From NCBI GenBank assembly GCA_035504175.1, contig DATJSJ010000199.1, forward strand, positions 1-64,000: a stretch of DNA of 64,000 nt, read 5' to 3'. The notes under the pieces were generated by a model. That model had not been told where the DNA came from. It saw nothing but the letters and a program-made list of their open reading frames with translations, and did not search any database. Below, in pieces: positions 34,738-44,191 of this stretch (the first letter of the stretch is position 1; every line of letters begins with the position of its first letter). Source of the stretch: DATJSJ01 sp035504175. GTDB lineage: Bacteria > Pseudomonadota > Alphaproteobacteria > Acetobacterales > Acetobacteraceae. The position numbers were made by a program, and so were the translations under genes.

Positions 34738-36483
34738 ATGGGCCTGATCCGCCTGCTGCCCGACCGGCTGATCGACCGCATCGCCGCCGGCGAGGTGATC
34801 GAGCGCCCGGCCGCGGCGGTGAAGGAGCTGGTCGAGAACGCGCTCGATGCCGGGGCGCGGCGTATCGCCGTTTCGCTCGCCGGCGGCGGCATCGAGCGGA
34901 TCGAGGTCAGCGATGACGGCGGCGGCATGGCGCGCGACGATCTGGCGCTGTGCGTGCAGCGCCACGCCACCTCCAAGCTCGCCGACGACCAGCTCGTGCA
35001 CATCGCCACACTCGGATTCCGCGGCGAAGCGCTGCCGAGCATCGGCGCCGCCGCCCGGCTCGCCATCACCTCGCGTCCGCCCGAGGCCGCGGAGGCCTGG
35101 ACGATCCGCGTCGAGGGCGGCGCGGCGAGCGCCGCCACCCCGGCCGCCGGGCCGCCCGGCACCCGCGTCGTCGCGACCGACCTGTTCCATGCGACCCCGG
35201 CGCGGCGGAAATTCCTGAAATCGCCGCGCAGCGAGGCCGAGCAGGCCGAGGCTTCGGTGCGCCGCCTGGCAATGGCGGCGCCCGGCGTCGCGATGCGGCT
35301 GGAGATCGAGGGCCGGCTCGTCTTCGACCTGCCGGCGCAGGACCGCGCGGCCCGGGTCGCCGCACTCCTCGGGCCGGAGACCGCGGCCGGGCTCATTCCC
35401 GTGCTGGCGGAGCGCGACGCGATGCGGCTCGCCGGCTTCGCCGGCGCCCCGGCGCTGGCGCGGGCGAGCACGGCGCAGCAGAGCCTGGTGGTGAACGGTC
35501 GGCCGGTGATCGACCCGTTGCTGCGCACCGCGATCCGCGTCGCCTATCGCGAGGTGATCGCCCCCGGCCGGCACCCGGCGGTGGCGCTGTTCCTCGACCT
35601 GCCGGCGGAGGCGGTCGACGTCAACGTGCATCCGGCGAAGAGCGAGGTGCGCTTCCGCGACCCCGACGGCGTGCGCGGGCTGGTGATCGGCGCGCTGCGC
35701 CGGGCGCTCGCCGGCGGCGGCGCCGGGCTACCGGCGCCGGGCTGGGGCCACTCGCCGCGGCCGCTGCCGCGGCCGGCGCCGGGACTGCGCCTCACCGCGC
35801 GCGGACCGCCGCCCCCGGGCCTGGCGGAGACGCAGCTGCCGCTCGCCGGCGCGCCGGCGGCGCGGGTCGTCGCACCGGCCGCGCCGGCGCCCGACGCGGC
35901 GCATCCGCTCGGCGCGCCGGTAGCGCAGGTGCTCGGCACCTACGTGATCGCGGTCGCGGCCGACGGCGCGCTCGTTTTGGTCGATCAGCACGCGGCGCAT
36001 GAGCGGCTGACGCACGAGGCGCTGCGGACGCAGATGCTGGATGGCGGCGTGCGGTCGCAGCCGCTGCTGCTGCCGGCGGTGGTCGAGCTGCCGACGGCGG
36101 ATATCGCGCGGCTGCTCGCCCGGGCGTCGGAGCTGGCGCAGCTCGGGCTGGAGCTGGAAGGGTTCGGCCCCGGCGCGGTGCTGGTGCGGGCGCTGCCGGC
36201 CGCCCTCGGCGCGCCGGAGCCGGCGCCGCTGCTGCGCGACCTCGCCGACGAGCTGGCGGAGATGGGCGAGGCGACGGCACTCGCGGCGCGGCTCGACGCG
36301 GTGCTGGCGCGGCTCGCCTGCCACGGCAGCATCCGCGCCGGACGCGCGCTCGGCCTGGCCGAGATGGCGGCGCTGCTGCGGCAGATGGAGGCGACGCCGC
36401 GCGCCGCCACCTGCAGCCACGGTCGCCCGACCTTCCTCAAGCTCAGCCGGGCGGAGATCGAGACGCTGTTCGGCCGGCGGTAG
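34738..36483 (+). CDS. mutL: DNA mismatch repair protein MutL
   Basis: 581 residues. The GHKL ATPase motifs are VKELVENALDAGA, VSDDGGGM and IATLGFRGEALPSIG, followed by TRVVATDLFHATPARRKFLK. VDVNVHPAKSEVRF closes the N-terminal half at about residue 300, then a proline/alanine-rich linker. The C-terminal domain has VDQHAAHERLTHE, which fits the DQHA(X)2E(X)4E endonuclease motif. LACHGSIRAG and CSHGRPTFL are the supporting metal-site motifs. MutL is therefore a nicking enzyme here, as expected in bacteria without MutH. Confidence 0.95.
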   Translation: MGLIRLLPDRLIDRIAAGEVIERPAAAVKELVENALDAGARRIAVSLAGGGIERIEVSDDGGGMARDDLALCVQRHATSKLADDQLVHIATLGFRGEALPSIGAAARLAITSRPPEAAEAWTIRVEGGAASAATPAAGPPGTRVVATDLFHATPARRKFLKSPRSEAEQAEASVRRLAMAAPGVAMRLEIEGRLVFDLPAQDRAARVAALLGPETAAGLIPVLAERDAMRLAGFAGAPALARASTAQQSLVVNGRPVIDPLLRTAIRVAYREVIAPGRHPAVALFLDLPAEAVDVNVHPAKSEVRFRDPDGVRGLVIGALRRALAGGGAGLPAPGWGHSPRPLPRPAPGLRLTARGPPPPGLAETQLPLAGAPAARVVAPAAPAPDAAHPLGAPVAQVLGTYVIAVAADGALVLVDQHAAHERLTHEALRTQMLDGGVRSQPLLLPAVVELPTADIARLLARASELAQLGLELEGFGPGAVLVRALPAALGAPEPAPLLRDLADELAEMGEATALAARLDAVLARLACHGSIRAGRALGLAEMAALLRQMEATPRAATCSHGRPTFLKLSRAEIETLFGRR

Positions 36484-36549
36484 CGGGACCGACGGTTCCC
36501 GCCCGCGTGCCGGCGCGATCCGACGCCGGCGCGCGGCGCGATCCGGCGT

Positions 36550-37278
36550 TCAGGCCGCCCCCGGCCGCATGATCGCGACCGCCGCCCGCACCAGCACCGC
36601 ATTGTCCGGGGCGATGCGTCCGTCGGGCAGGGCCTTGCCGTCCTCCAGCCCGATCCGGGTCGAGAACCGCATCGCCGCCGCCTGGCGCAGCACCGGCCAG
36701 ACGGTGGCGTCGAAACCGTGCAGCAGGCGCGGCCGGCACAGCCCGGCGCGGTCCAATACGGCGGCCGTGGCCACGGCGCGGGCCAGCGCGTCGCCCGCGT
36801 CGCCGTCCGGCATTTCGATCAGCATGCGCCAGCAGCGCGGGCCGAGGCCGCAGGCGACCAGACGCTCGGCATCCGCGGGCCCGGCGAGCCCGGCCTCGAT
36901 GCCGATTCCCTGCTCCAGCAGCAGCGCCATCACCGCCGGCGCGTCGGCCTCGCCGAGATTGACCGAGGCGTAATCCGGCCGCTCCGTCCAGCTCGCGATC
37001 GCGACGCGACGGCGCGCGTCGTCGCCGGTGATCCAGTCACCGGTGGAAACGCCGACCGCGGTGCCGGGCAGGCGCCGACGCAGCGCGGCGATCGCCGCAC
37101 CGATCGCCGCGGCATCGAGGCTCTCCCGCCCGTCGCGGTCGCGCGGATGCACGTGCAGCTCGGCCGCGCCGGCGGCGACGCACGCGGCCGCATCGGCCGC
37201 GAGCTCCTCCGACGTGAGCGGCAGGGCTTGGTGGAAGCCGCGCGGACGGGCGCCGTTCAGACAGGCCTGGACGATCAT
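36550..37278 (-). CDS. BKACE family 3-keto-5-aminohexanoate cleavage protein
   Basis: A 242-residue protein of the DUF849/BKACE family. These zinc enzymes condense a beta-keto acid with acetyl-CoA and cleave it to a CoA ester and acetoacetate. Family marks are the N-terminal IVQACLNGARPRG, the zinc ligands in AAELHVHPRDRDGRES, TAVGVSTGDWITGDDARR, YASVNLGEADAPAV and GIGIEAGLAG. Usual members have about 270-310 residues, so this is a short form. The beta-keto acid is unknown. ATG 37278 is used; a GTG at 37284 is also in frame. Confidence 0.85.
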   Translation of the reverse strand: MIVQACLNGARPRGFHQALPLTSEELAADAAACVAAGAAELHVHPRDRDGRESLDAAAIGAAIAALRRRLPGTAVGVSTGDWITGDDARRRVAIASWTERPDYASVNLGEADAPAVMALLLEQGIGIEAGLAGPADAERLVACGLGPRCWRMLIEMPDGDAGDALARAVATAAVLDRAGLCRPRLLHGFDATVWPVLRQAAAMRFSTRIGLEDGKALPDGRIAPDNAVLVRAAVAIMRPGAA

Positions 37279-37323
37279 CGGCACAGCATCGCCCGGCTCC
37301 CGGCCGCCGCCAAGCGGCGCCGG

Positions 37324-37698
37324 TCAGTCGCCGCGCATCGCGCCGTCCAGTTCCCTGGTGCGCGCCTCGGTCATGTCGCGCTGGCATTGCGCCGCCTCGA
37401 TCACCCGCATCGCGCCCTCGCGCGCGCCGTAGAAGGCGCAATCGGCGTCGCGAAACTGGATCCACAGCCGCTGCGCCGCGAGCAGCTTCTGGCGTTGCTC
37501 CGGATCGATCCGGCTCTGCAGCGCCTTGTAGGCCGCGTTCAGCCGGCCGTCCCACTGCCGCGCCTGGGCCATGAAGCAGTCGGCGATGCCGACGGTGGTC
37601 GATTGATCGGCACAGGAGGGGTCCGCGGCGGCATGCGCCCGCACCGGAGCGGCAGCGGCCAGGCCGAGGCAGGCGGCGAGAATCCGGACAGTCCGCAT
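37324..37698 (-). CDS. LprI-like (DUF1311) secreted protein
   Basis: 124 residues with a signal peptide at about 1-24 (MRTVRILAACLGLAAAAPVR, then AHA). The mature part matches the LprI/DUF1311 pattern: Cys in DPSCADQ, TVGIADCFMAQARQWDGRLN, LLAAQRLWIQFRDADCAFYG and AAQCQRDMTEART. Four cysteines probably form two disulfides. Members include a lysozyme inhibitor from mycobacteria, but many have no known role. The gene follows the BKACE gene's promoter region on the same strand; cotranscription is possible. Confidence 0.87.
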   Translation of the reverse strand: MRTVRILAACLGLAAAAPVRAHAAADPSCADQSTTVGIADCFMAQARQWDGRLNAAYKALQSRIDPEQRQKLLAAQRLWIQFRDADCAFYGAREGAMRVIEAAQCQRDMTEARTRELDGAMRGD

Positions 37699-37846
37699 CG
37701 CGGCGCCTCCTGGCCCTCGGGAACGCCCGAGTCTGCCCGCGCACAGCGCTTCGCGTCACGCGACAAGTTCGCTGGCAGATGATCCCGCGCGCTGCCACGC
37801 CGGCGGCCCGGCGAGTCGGAGAGAGGCGGCCGCGGCCCGCGCCGCC

Positions 37847-38842
37847 TCAGCCCGGGGCCGGGCTCTCGCCGGCGGCCGGGCGCCGCGCCAAGCCGGCGCC
37901 GGCCAGCGTCTTCACCGCCCGCAGCGTCGGGAACAGCAGCAGCGCCTGCAGGCCGAGTTCGCGCATCTGCCGCCGCGCGCCCGCCGCCCGCGCGAAATCC
38001 GCGAGGTCGAGCAGGCGCCAGGCCCGCAGCGAGCGCGCGACGCGGCGCAGCGCCGGATCGTCGATCTCGGTCTCGGCGCGCAGGCAGGCCATGACATCGT
38101 CCAGCGCCCGCTCCTGGTCGGTGAAGCGCCGGATCGCACTCGGGTGGAAGCTCACGTCCAACGCGGCGGTGGGGGTCGCGCGATGCACGACCCGGCGGGC
38201 CCTGGCCGCCAGGCGCAGGGAGACCTCGAGGTCCTCGTTGAACTGGGCGTGCTCCCAGAACATCCCGACCTCGAGCATCAGCGCCCGGCTGACGACCGTG
38301 ACATCGACATGCAGGTGCCGCTGCGACAGCATTTTGCACAGCTCGGGCTTGGGCAGGGTGAACAGGTCGCCGCCCGGCTCGAGCGGGTGGCGGCGCAGCA
38401 CCGGCTGTACCGCCTCGTACCAGCTCGCCCTGACCACCTGGCCCTCATCCGAGAACTGCAGGTCGGCGAAGAACAGATCGGCATCGCAGCGGGTCATGGC
38501 GGCGACCGCGACCTCGAGATGGTCGTCGCGCACCCAGAGATCGTCATCGTCGCAAAAGGCCAGGTACGTGCCGCGGGCCCGGCGGATGCCGCGGTTGCGG
38601 GTGCGGGCGGGATTGCCGCCGCGCCGCTCGGTCTTGTCGCGCAGGCAGAGCACGAAGCGCTCGTCGAGCGCGCCCCAGCCTGCCGCGTACTGCGCCTGCA
38701 CCGCCGCTTCCGATCCGTCATCGACCACGAGGCACTCGAAATCGCCGAAGCTCTGGGCCTTGATCCGGGCCAGCGCCCGGAACAGCGCCTCGGCTCTGTT
38801 GCAGGTCGGAACGATTACCGACACGCGGGGCGCTTCGCTCAT
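37847..38842 (-). CDS. Family 2 glycosyltransferase
   Basis: A 331-residue GT-A enzyme. It opens RVSVIVPTCNRAEALFRAL, then DFECLVVDDGS for nucleotide binding, and YLAFCDDDDLW for the metal-binding DXD. FNEDLEVSLRLAARARRVVH is the acceptor-side ED motif. About 80 alpha-helical residues follow the catalytic part. ATG 38842 is selected because the family starts there; an upstream open frame is not supported. The donor sugar and product are not predictable. It stands alone, although UDP-xylose synthase lies 6 kb away. Confidence 0.88.
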   Translation of the reverse strand: MSEAPRVSVIVPTCNRAEALFRALARIKAQSFGDFECLVVDDGSEAAVQAQYAAGWGALDERFVLCLRDKTERRGGNPARTRNRGIRRARGTYLAFCDDDDLWVRDDHLEVAVAAMTRCDADLFFADLQFSDEGQVVRASWYEAVQPVLRRHPLEPGGDLFTLPKPELCKMLSQRHLHVDVTVVSRALMLEVGMFWEHAQFNEDLEVSLRLAARARRVVHRATPTAALDVSFHPSAIRRFTDQERALDDVMACLRAETEIDDPALRRVARSLRAWRLLDLADFARAAGARRQMRELGLQALLLFPTLRAVKTLAGAGLARRPAAGESPAPG

Positions 38843-39161
38843 GTCTCGATCCGGTTTGCGGTCTGCAGAAACGATCGACGCGCCGCTTCCGGCGCGCCGG
38901 GGACGGCGGCGATCCGTCCCGCTTCTGTATGACGCAATGCCGCCCGGCGTGCGACCAGAACCTTCAGCCGCGGGCTCGTGGTAGGCCGCCCGCGGAGGCG
39001 GCGCTTCGCGCCCCGTCGGGCGGTCAGCCAGCAGGGGCACCGTCGCCCGCTGTAAGGAGGCTGCCGGCCGGGTCCTTCGATCCGGACTGGTATCTGGATC
39101 GGAGTCGGTAAGTTCCGACGCCGGGGCGATGCCGGCGCGGGCGGAACGGCACCGCCGTTGC
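38843..39161. other. Intergenic region upstream of the glycosyltransferase
   Basis: No gene can be supported. It should contain the promoter of the glycosyltransferase. Short reverse repeats such as CGACGCC are present, but no clear -35/-10 set. Confidence 0.3.
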
Positions 39162-39201
39162 GACGGTATGGGTGACGGCGCGCGCCGTCACCCATACCGT
39201 C
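39162..39201. terminator. Perfect 40-nt palindrome
   Basis: Positions 39162-39181 (GACGGTATGGGTGACGGCGC) are the exact reverse complement of 39182-39201, with no loop and no mismatch. Pairing stops at once outside it. It lies 65 bases beyond the stop of the uncharacterised gene at 39267-39998. A terminator hairpin is the simplest reading, but there is no T-run on either strand. A protein-binding operator or a cruciform-forming site is possible. Confidence 0.6.
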
Positions 39202-39266
39202 CGACCGGACGCAGATTCATCCGGGCAGCGATCGAGCCGCCGTGCGGCCGGACGTCGACCGGGAGC

Positions 39267-39998
39267 CTAGCCGCAATGTGACGGCAGCGCCGTAATCGTG
39301 TCGGTGACGCTGGTGGTGAATGTGCCGCCGAACGTGCCGCCGAATCCGATCGTGTGCGTGCCCGCCCCGAGCGGCTTCAGCATCGCGTAATAGCCGTCGG
39401 CGAAGGCATCGCCGGTCGGCCCGGCCGGCGAGCCGAACGGATTGTCGCTGGCGAAGCTGGTGTGAAATTCGGGCGAGCTCTCGCGCAACTGCATCAGTGT
39501 GCTGGAGGGGGCGGATTTGCCGTCGACCGTCAGATGCAGATTGCTGATCATCGCGACGTAGCCGTTGTTGTCGGATTTGAGCTGCGCGTCGGTTTCGCCA
39601 GGACTGGTCGACTGGCTGTTGATGAAGTTGAGCAGCGGCACCAGGAGATAGTCATTGCCCGGCACGCTGAATTGCCGCGTCGCATCCGTCAGGGCCTGAC
39701 CGGTGCTCGAATTTCCAGCGACTCCGGCGAGGAAGAAGATGTGACCCTGCTGACCGGTGCCGGCATAGGCGCCGGTCGTGTCGGTGAACGCGTCGCTGCC
39801 GGTGTGCTGCACCGCCGCCCATTTCCACCAGTCCACCGTCCATTGCGCGATCGTTTTCCCGTCCACGTAGGCATCCGGCGGCAGGATCGACGGCGCGTGC
39901 CCGTCCCCATGAGAGCCGCGATCAAAGCCGCGCGGATCGGTGGGCAGCGATGGCGGGAACGGGTCGTAGAAGCCGTCCGTCGGCTGGGCATCGGCCAT
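39267..39998 (-). CDS. Conserved protein of unknown function (WWKWA-type)
   Basis: 243 residues, no signal peptide. Recognisable blocks are YVDGKTIAQWTVDWWKWAAV, FTDTTGAYAGTGQQGHIFFL followed by AGVAGN, and FSVPGNDYLLVPLLNFINSQ. The second half is a glycine-rich beta region (LGAGTHTIGFGGTFGGTFTT). From memory, a family with DGK-W-WWKWA, a D-TG-GQ-G-VFFLAG core and an ILVPL strand is widespread in bacteria without assigned role. GGAGG sits just before ATG 39998. The first 50 residues are polar and proline-rich. It is monocistronic and ends near a perfect palindrome. Confidence 0.72.
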   Translation of the reverse strand: MADAQPTDGFYDPFPPSLPTDPRGFDRGSHGDGHAPSILPPDAYVDGKTIAQWTVDWWKWAAVQHTGSDAFTDTTGAYAGTGQQGHIFFLAGVAGNSSTGQALTDATRQFSVPGNDYLLVPLLNFINSQSTSPGETDAQLKSDNNGYVAMISNLHLTVDGKSAPSSTLMQLRESSPEFHTSFASDNPFGSPAGPTGDAFADGYYAMLKPLGAGTHTIGFGGTFGGTFTTSVTDTITALPSHCG

Positions 39999-40121
39999 GA
40001 CTGCCTCCGTTTGCTGCTGGGTTGCCGGGAATTCCTCTCGGAAGGGGATCGTTGACGGAACGAAGCATACGGGGCGAATCATGTCCGCGCAACATTCCGT
40101 TACAGGTTATATCCCGCGCCT

Positions 40122-40670
40122 CTAGCCGTTCCGCCAGACCACGATCCGCGCCGCGCCGTGGGCGCGTTCCGCCAGCGGTGCCATCCCCTCGGGCAGCGGA
40201 TCGGCACGACCGAGCTCGGCCGCGATCACCGTGTCAGGCGCGATCCACCCGGCGCGGGCCAGTGCCGCCACCGCCGGCGCCAGCAGCGCGGCGCCATAAG
40301 GCGGATCGAGCAAGGCGAGGCCGCACGCCTCACCGCGTGGCGGATGCAGCGCATCGCCGACGATCACCCGCGCCCGGTCGGCTGCCCGGCAGGCGGCAAT
40401 ATTGGCGCGCAGCGCCGCCAGCGCCGCCGAGTCGCGCTCGAGGAAGGTGGCCTGCGCCGCGCCGCGCGACAGCGCCTCAAGGCCCAGCGCGCCGCTGCCG
40501 GCAAACGCGTCCAGCACCCGCGCCGCCTCGAACAGCGCCCGGCCGCCCCATGGCGCGTGCAGCAGCATGTCGAACAGGGCCTGGCGCACCCGGTCGGCGG
40601 TCGGTCTCGTGGCACTCCCGGCCGGCGCGACCAGGCGACGCCCCCGCCAGGCGCCGGCGATGATCCGCAC
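40122..40670 (-). CDS. rsmD: 16S rRNA (guanine(966)-N2)-methyltransferase RsmD
   Basis: A 182-residue Rossmann methyltransferase. It starts RIIAGAWRGRRLVAPAG, followed by TRPTADRVRQALFDML. VLDAFAGSGALGLEALSRGA is the SAM-binding motif and LLDPPYGAAL the catalytic DPPY. This is the full RsmD pattern; it methylates G966 of 16S rRNA in the small subunit. The start is GTG at 40670. It begins nine bases after the rluB stop, in one operon. Confidence 0.94.
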   Translation of the reverse strand: MRIIAGAWRGRRLVAPAGSATRPTADRVRQALFDMLLHAPWGGRALFEAARVLDAFAGSGALGLEALSRGAAQATFLERDSAALAALRANIAACRAADRARVIVGDALHPPRGEACGLALLDPPYGAALLAPAVAALARAGWIAPDTVIAAELGRADPLPEGMAPLAERAHGAARIVVWRNG

Positions 40671-40679
40671 CGCGTCGCG

Positions 40680-41422
<743 letters not shown>

Positions 41423-41426
<4 letters not shown>

Positions 41427-42142
41427 CGCGCGGCGTCGATCAGTGCGTCGAAGATGCGGCGATCGCCCGGATCGATCAGGAACTCCGGATGCCACTGCAC
41501 GCCGAGGCAGAAGCGCCGGCCCGGCGCCTCGATCGCCTCGATCACGCCGTCCGCCGCGACGGCACTCACAACCCCCGCCGGCCCGGGATCGCGCACCGCC
41601 TGGTGATGCGCGGAGTTCACCTGCATCGCCGCGGCGCCGACGATCCGATGCAGCAGCGAGCCCTGGGCGATCTTTATTGCGTGCCCGGCTTCGTGGCGCG
41701 GGTTGGGCTGCTCGTGCGCCAGCGCCTCGGCGACCGAATCGGGAATGTGCTGGATCAGCGTGCCGCCGAGCGCCACGGCCAGAACCTGCTCTCCGCCGCA
41801 AATCCCGAGGCAGGGCTTGTCGCGCGCGAGCGCGCCCCGCACCAGTGCGAGCTCCGCCGCGGTTCGGTCCGCCTTCAGCGTCACCGTCGCGTGCCGCCCG
41901 GCCTCGCCGTACAGGGCGGGGTCGATGTCGAAGGCGCCGCCGGTCACCACCAGCGCGTCCAGCCGGTCGAGCCAGTCCGCCGCCAACGCCGGATCGTGCG
42001 GCAGCGCGACCGGCAGGCCGCCGGAAGCGGCGATCGCCTCGGCGTAGTTCGCGCGCAGCGCGTACCAGGGATAGCGCGACCAGCCGCCGGACGGCTCCGC
42101 GTCCAGGGTGACGCCGATCAGCGGTCTCGATCCGGCTGGCAT
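41423..42142 (-). CDS. Class I glutamine amidotransferase-like (PuuD family) hydrolase
   Basis: A 239-residue gamma-glutamyl-gamma-aminobutyrate hydrolase-type peptidase C26. It has PLIGVTLDAEPSG, LDALVVTGGAFDIDPALYG, the nucleophile elbow KPCLGICGGEQVLAVALGG with its Cys, and QWHPEFL with the His/Glu pair. PuuD cleaves gamma-glutamyl-GABA in putrescine breakdown, and the polyamine-type decarboxylase is far away (3.3 kb), so the substrate is open. It leads the operon with rluB and rsmD. ATG 42142 fits the family start. Confidence 0.88.
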
Positions 42143-42188
42143 GGGGCGCTTGCTAGACCGGCGCCGCGTGGGGCGGCAAGAAGCGGCG

Positions 42189-42644
42189 ATGACGCCGATG
42201 GAGATCGCGCTGGCCGAGGCTCGGGACGCCGCCGCGCGCGGCGAGGTGCCGGTCGGCGCCGTGGTGGTCGATGCCGAGGGCCGCGTGATCGCCCGCGCCG
42301 GCAATCGGGTGCAGGAATGCGGCGATGCCAGTGCGCATGCCGAGCTGCTGGCGCTGCGCGAGGCCGCCCGGGTCCTCGGCGCGCCGCGCCTGCCGGAATG
42401 CGACCTCGTGGCGACGCTGGAGCCCTGCCCGATGTGCGCCGCCGCCGCGGCGCTGTTCCGCGTCCGGCGGGTGGTGTTCGGCGCCTATGATCCGAAGGGC
42501 GGCGGCATCGAGCATGGGCCACGGGTGTTCGCCGCCCCGGGCTGTCTGCACCGGCCGGAGGTGCTGGGGGGCGTGCGGGAAAGCGACAGCGCCGCCCTGC
42601 TCAAGCGGTTTTTCGCCGCGCTGCGCGATCGCACGGAATCGTAG
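42189..42644 (+). CDS. tadA: tRNA-specific adenosine-34 deaminase TadA
   Basis: A 151-residue zinc deaminase. The catalytic site is ASAHAELLALREAAR (zinc His and proton-shuttle Glu) and TLEPCPMCAAAA (two zinc Cys). VPVGAVVVDAEGRVIARAGN and VVFGAYDPKGGGIEHG are typical of TadA rather than cytidine deaminases. It changes the wobble adenosine of tRNA-Arg(ACG) to inosine and is essential in most bacteria. It is divergent from the peptidase/rluB/rsmD operon with a 46-base gap. Confidence 0.93.
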   Translation: MTPMEIALAEARDAAARGEVPVGAVVVDAEGRVIARAGNRVQECGDASAHAELLALREAARVLGAPRLPECDLVATLEPCPMCAAAAALFRVRRVVFGAYDPKGGGIEHGPRVFAAPGCLHRPEVLGGVRESDSAALLKRFFAALRDRTES

Positions 42645-42846
42645 CCGGCGCGATTCTCCTTGTTTTGCGTGCCGCCGGCCGCCGCGAGCGGTCGCACGGC
42701 CGGCGGTGGCCTTGCGCCGTAGCCCTGCCCTCGTGCTGCTCATCGCCACAACGCTCGCGTGCTGTTCGACTGGGGCGTGGTCGCGGCGGTGGCCTGCCTC
42801 GGGTCGGACGGCCGAACACCGATCCCGGCGCACCCATGCGGCGAAA
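42645..42846. terminator. Intergenic stretch with hairpin after tadA
   Basis: GCCGCCGGCC near 42670 can pair with GGCCGGCGGTGGC near 42700, a GC-rich stem 25 bases after the tadA stop. It lies between two convergent genes and could terminate tadA. A signal-peptide-like frame further on was considered and rejected. Confidence 0.35.
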
Positions 42847-44046
42847 TCAGGCGACGCTGTATTCGGCCGTGGTCGGAAGCGATTGCGGTTCGGGTTCGCT
42901 CCCCGCCGGCGGCTTCGGCTCGGCTGGGGGCGCCGGAGAAATGGGCGGCGCCTCGCCCCTCGCCCCGATGGCGGTGCCGCGCGGCTCGATGCGCACCGGG
43001 GCGGCGAAGCCGCATTCGACCCGGGCGAATTGCAGCAGCCGGTCGAGATCGCGGTAGCGCCGGTCGCTGCGGTTGCGAAAGGTGCGCAGCACGCGATAGC
43101 CCCGGCTCCAGCTAGCATTGACGTAGGCGAGGTAGGTGCGCTCGGTCCCGTCGCCCTGCTCGACGATGGTGAAGCCGATGATGCGCCCGCCGCGGTTGAG
43201 CCCCTCGCGAATCTCGGCCTCCGTCAGCCCGCCGGCCTCCGCCGCGGCCGGGCCGGCATCTCCCCGGATGGCGTCACCCTCGGGGACGCGATCCGGCGCA
43301 CCGGCGGCCGCCTGGCGGTAGAGCGCATCGAGATAGACCGACAGGGCCGTTTCGATGAATTCCTGATCCCCCGGCTCGAACGGCCGGTTGATGTTCACCT
43401 GGCTGCGGTTGCCGATCAGCAGCGCGTGGCCGGTGCGCGCATCGTACGACCACAGCAGGTAGGGCAGGCCCAGCAGCGCCGCCATGTCGTCGCCCGCGGG
43501 ATCGCGACGCAGCCGGTCGGCGGTGTAGAGGAAAGGCGGCGGCCGCCGGATCCGGGCGACGCCGCCCTCGGGCGGCTCCGGATGGCCGATCGCGCACAGA
43601 CAGGTGAAGCGGCCGCCGCCAATCGGCCGCTCGCCCAGCAGCATCGCGCGGTCGCAGATCGCATTCTCGACGATCAGGTCCAGCGTCGCCCGACGGATCT
43701 CGGCGGCCGAACCGCCGAGATCGGCGAGCCGGTAGACCTCGCGCACCAGCCGGACGATGGTCCGGCTGCGGCGCGCATCCCGATGCGCCTGGCTCTGCTC
43801 CTCCTGCAGCCGGAGCAGTCGCGCGCCGAGGTCGTTGCATTCCCGGCGATAGTAAAGCAGCTCGCGCTCGAGCCGCGTGCGGGGGTCGAGCAGATCACTC
43901 ACGGCATCCGTCCCCGGAGGGAGGTTTGCCGACCCGGACACCGCTCGTCGCGCATGGGCGTCGAAGGTCATGGCCGACCGCTGCACCCCTGCCCAGGCGC
44001 CGATATCGACCCGCGGGCCGGCGTCGCTCAACGCGGCATCGCTCAC
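42847..44046 (-). CDS. GAF-like domain protein of unknown function
   Basis: 399 residues. Residues 45-100 are strongly helical with charged heptads (LERELLYYRRECNDLGARLL, LQEEQSQAHRDARRSRTIVR), a likely coiled coil. A GAF-like fold follows at about 110-240 (ICDRAMLLGERPIGGGRFTC, GHALLIGNRSQVNINRPFEP, FIETALSVYLDALYRQ). A third region has IIGFTIVEQGDGTERTYLAY and YRDLDRLLQFARVECGF. The C-terminus is proline/glutamate-rich. No output domain is recognisable, so it may signal through a partner. The GTG at 44046 lacks a ribosome site; ATG 43971 is an alternative. It is divergent from the small gene at 44192. Confidence 0.7.
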   Translation of the reverse strand: MSDAALSDAGPRVDIGAWAGVQRSAMTFDAHARRAVSGSANLPPGTDAVSDLLDPRTRLERELLYYRRECNDLGARLLRLQEEQSQAHRDARRSRTIVRLVREVYRLADLGGSAAEIRRATLDLIVENAICDRAMLLGERPIGGGRFTCLCAIGHPEPPEGGVARIRRPPPFLYTADRLRRDPAGDDMAALLGLPYLLWSYDARTGHALLIGNRSQVNINRPFEPGDQEFIETALSVYLDALYRQAAAGAPDRVPEGDAIRGDAGPAAAEAGGLTEAEIREGLNRGGRIIGFTIVEQGDGTERTYLAYVNASWSRGYRVLRTFRNRSDRRYRDLDRLLQFARVECGFAAPVRIEPRGTAIGARGEAPPISPAPPAEPKPPAGSEPEPQSLPTTAEYSVA

Positions 44047-44191
44047 ATTTTGGTGATATCAAGGCCGCACCCGGTGGAACACCGCCCGATCCCGGGGCGG
44101 CTCGCAAAGATGAATGTGTCGTCGCGTCAGGAGAGAGATTACAATCCCGCTCTCCTCAACCGCGACAGGCACTCAGTTGCCAGGAGCGAAT

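Noticed and set aside
42700..42850. Signal-peptide-like frame (LVLLIATTLACC) after tadA, possible small lipoprotein
   Set aside because: The frame does not stop and continues hundreds of codons antisense to the GAF-like gene; no ribosome site.
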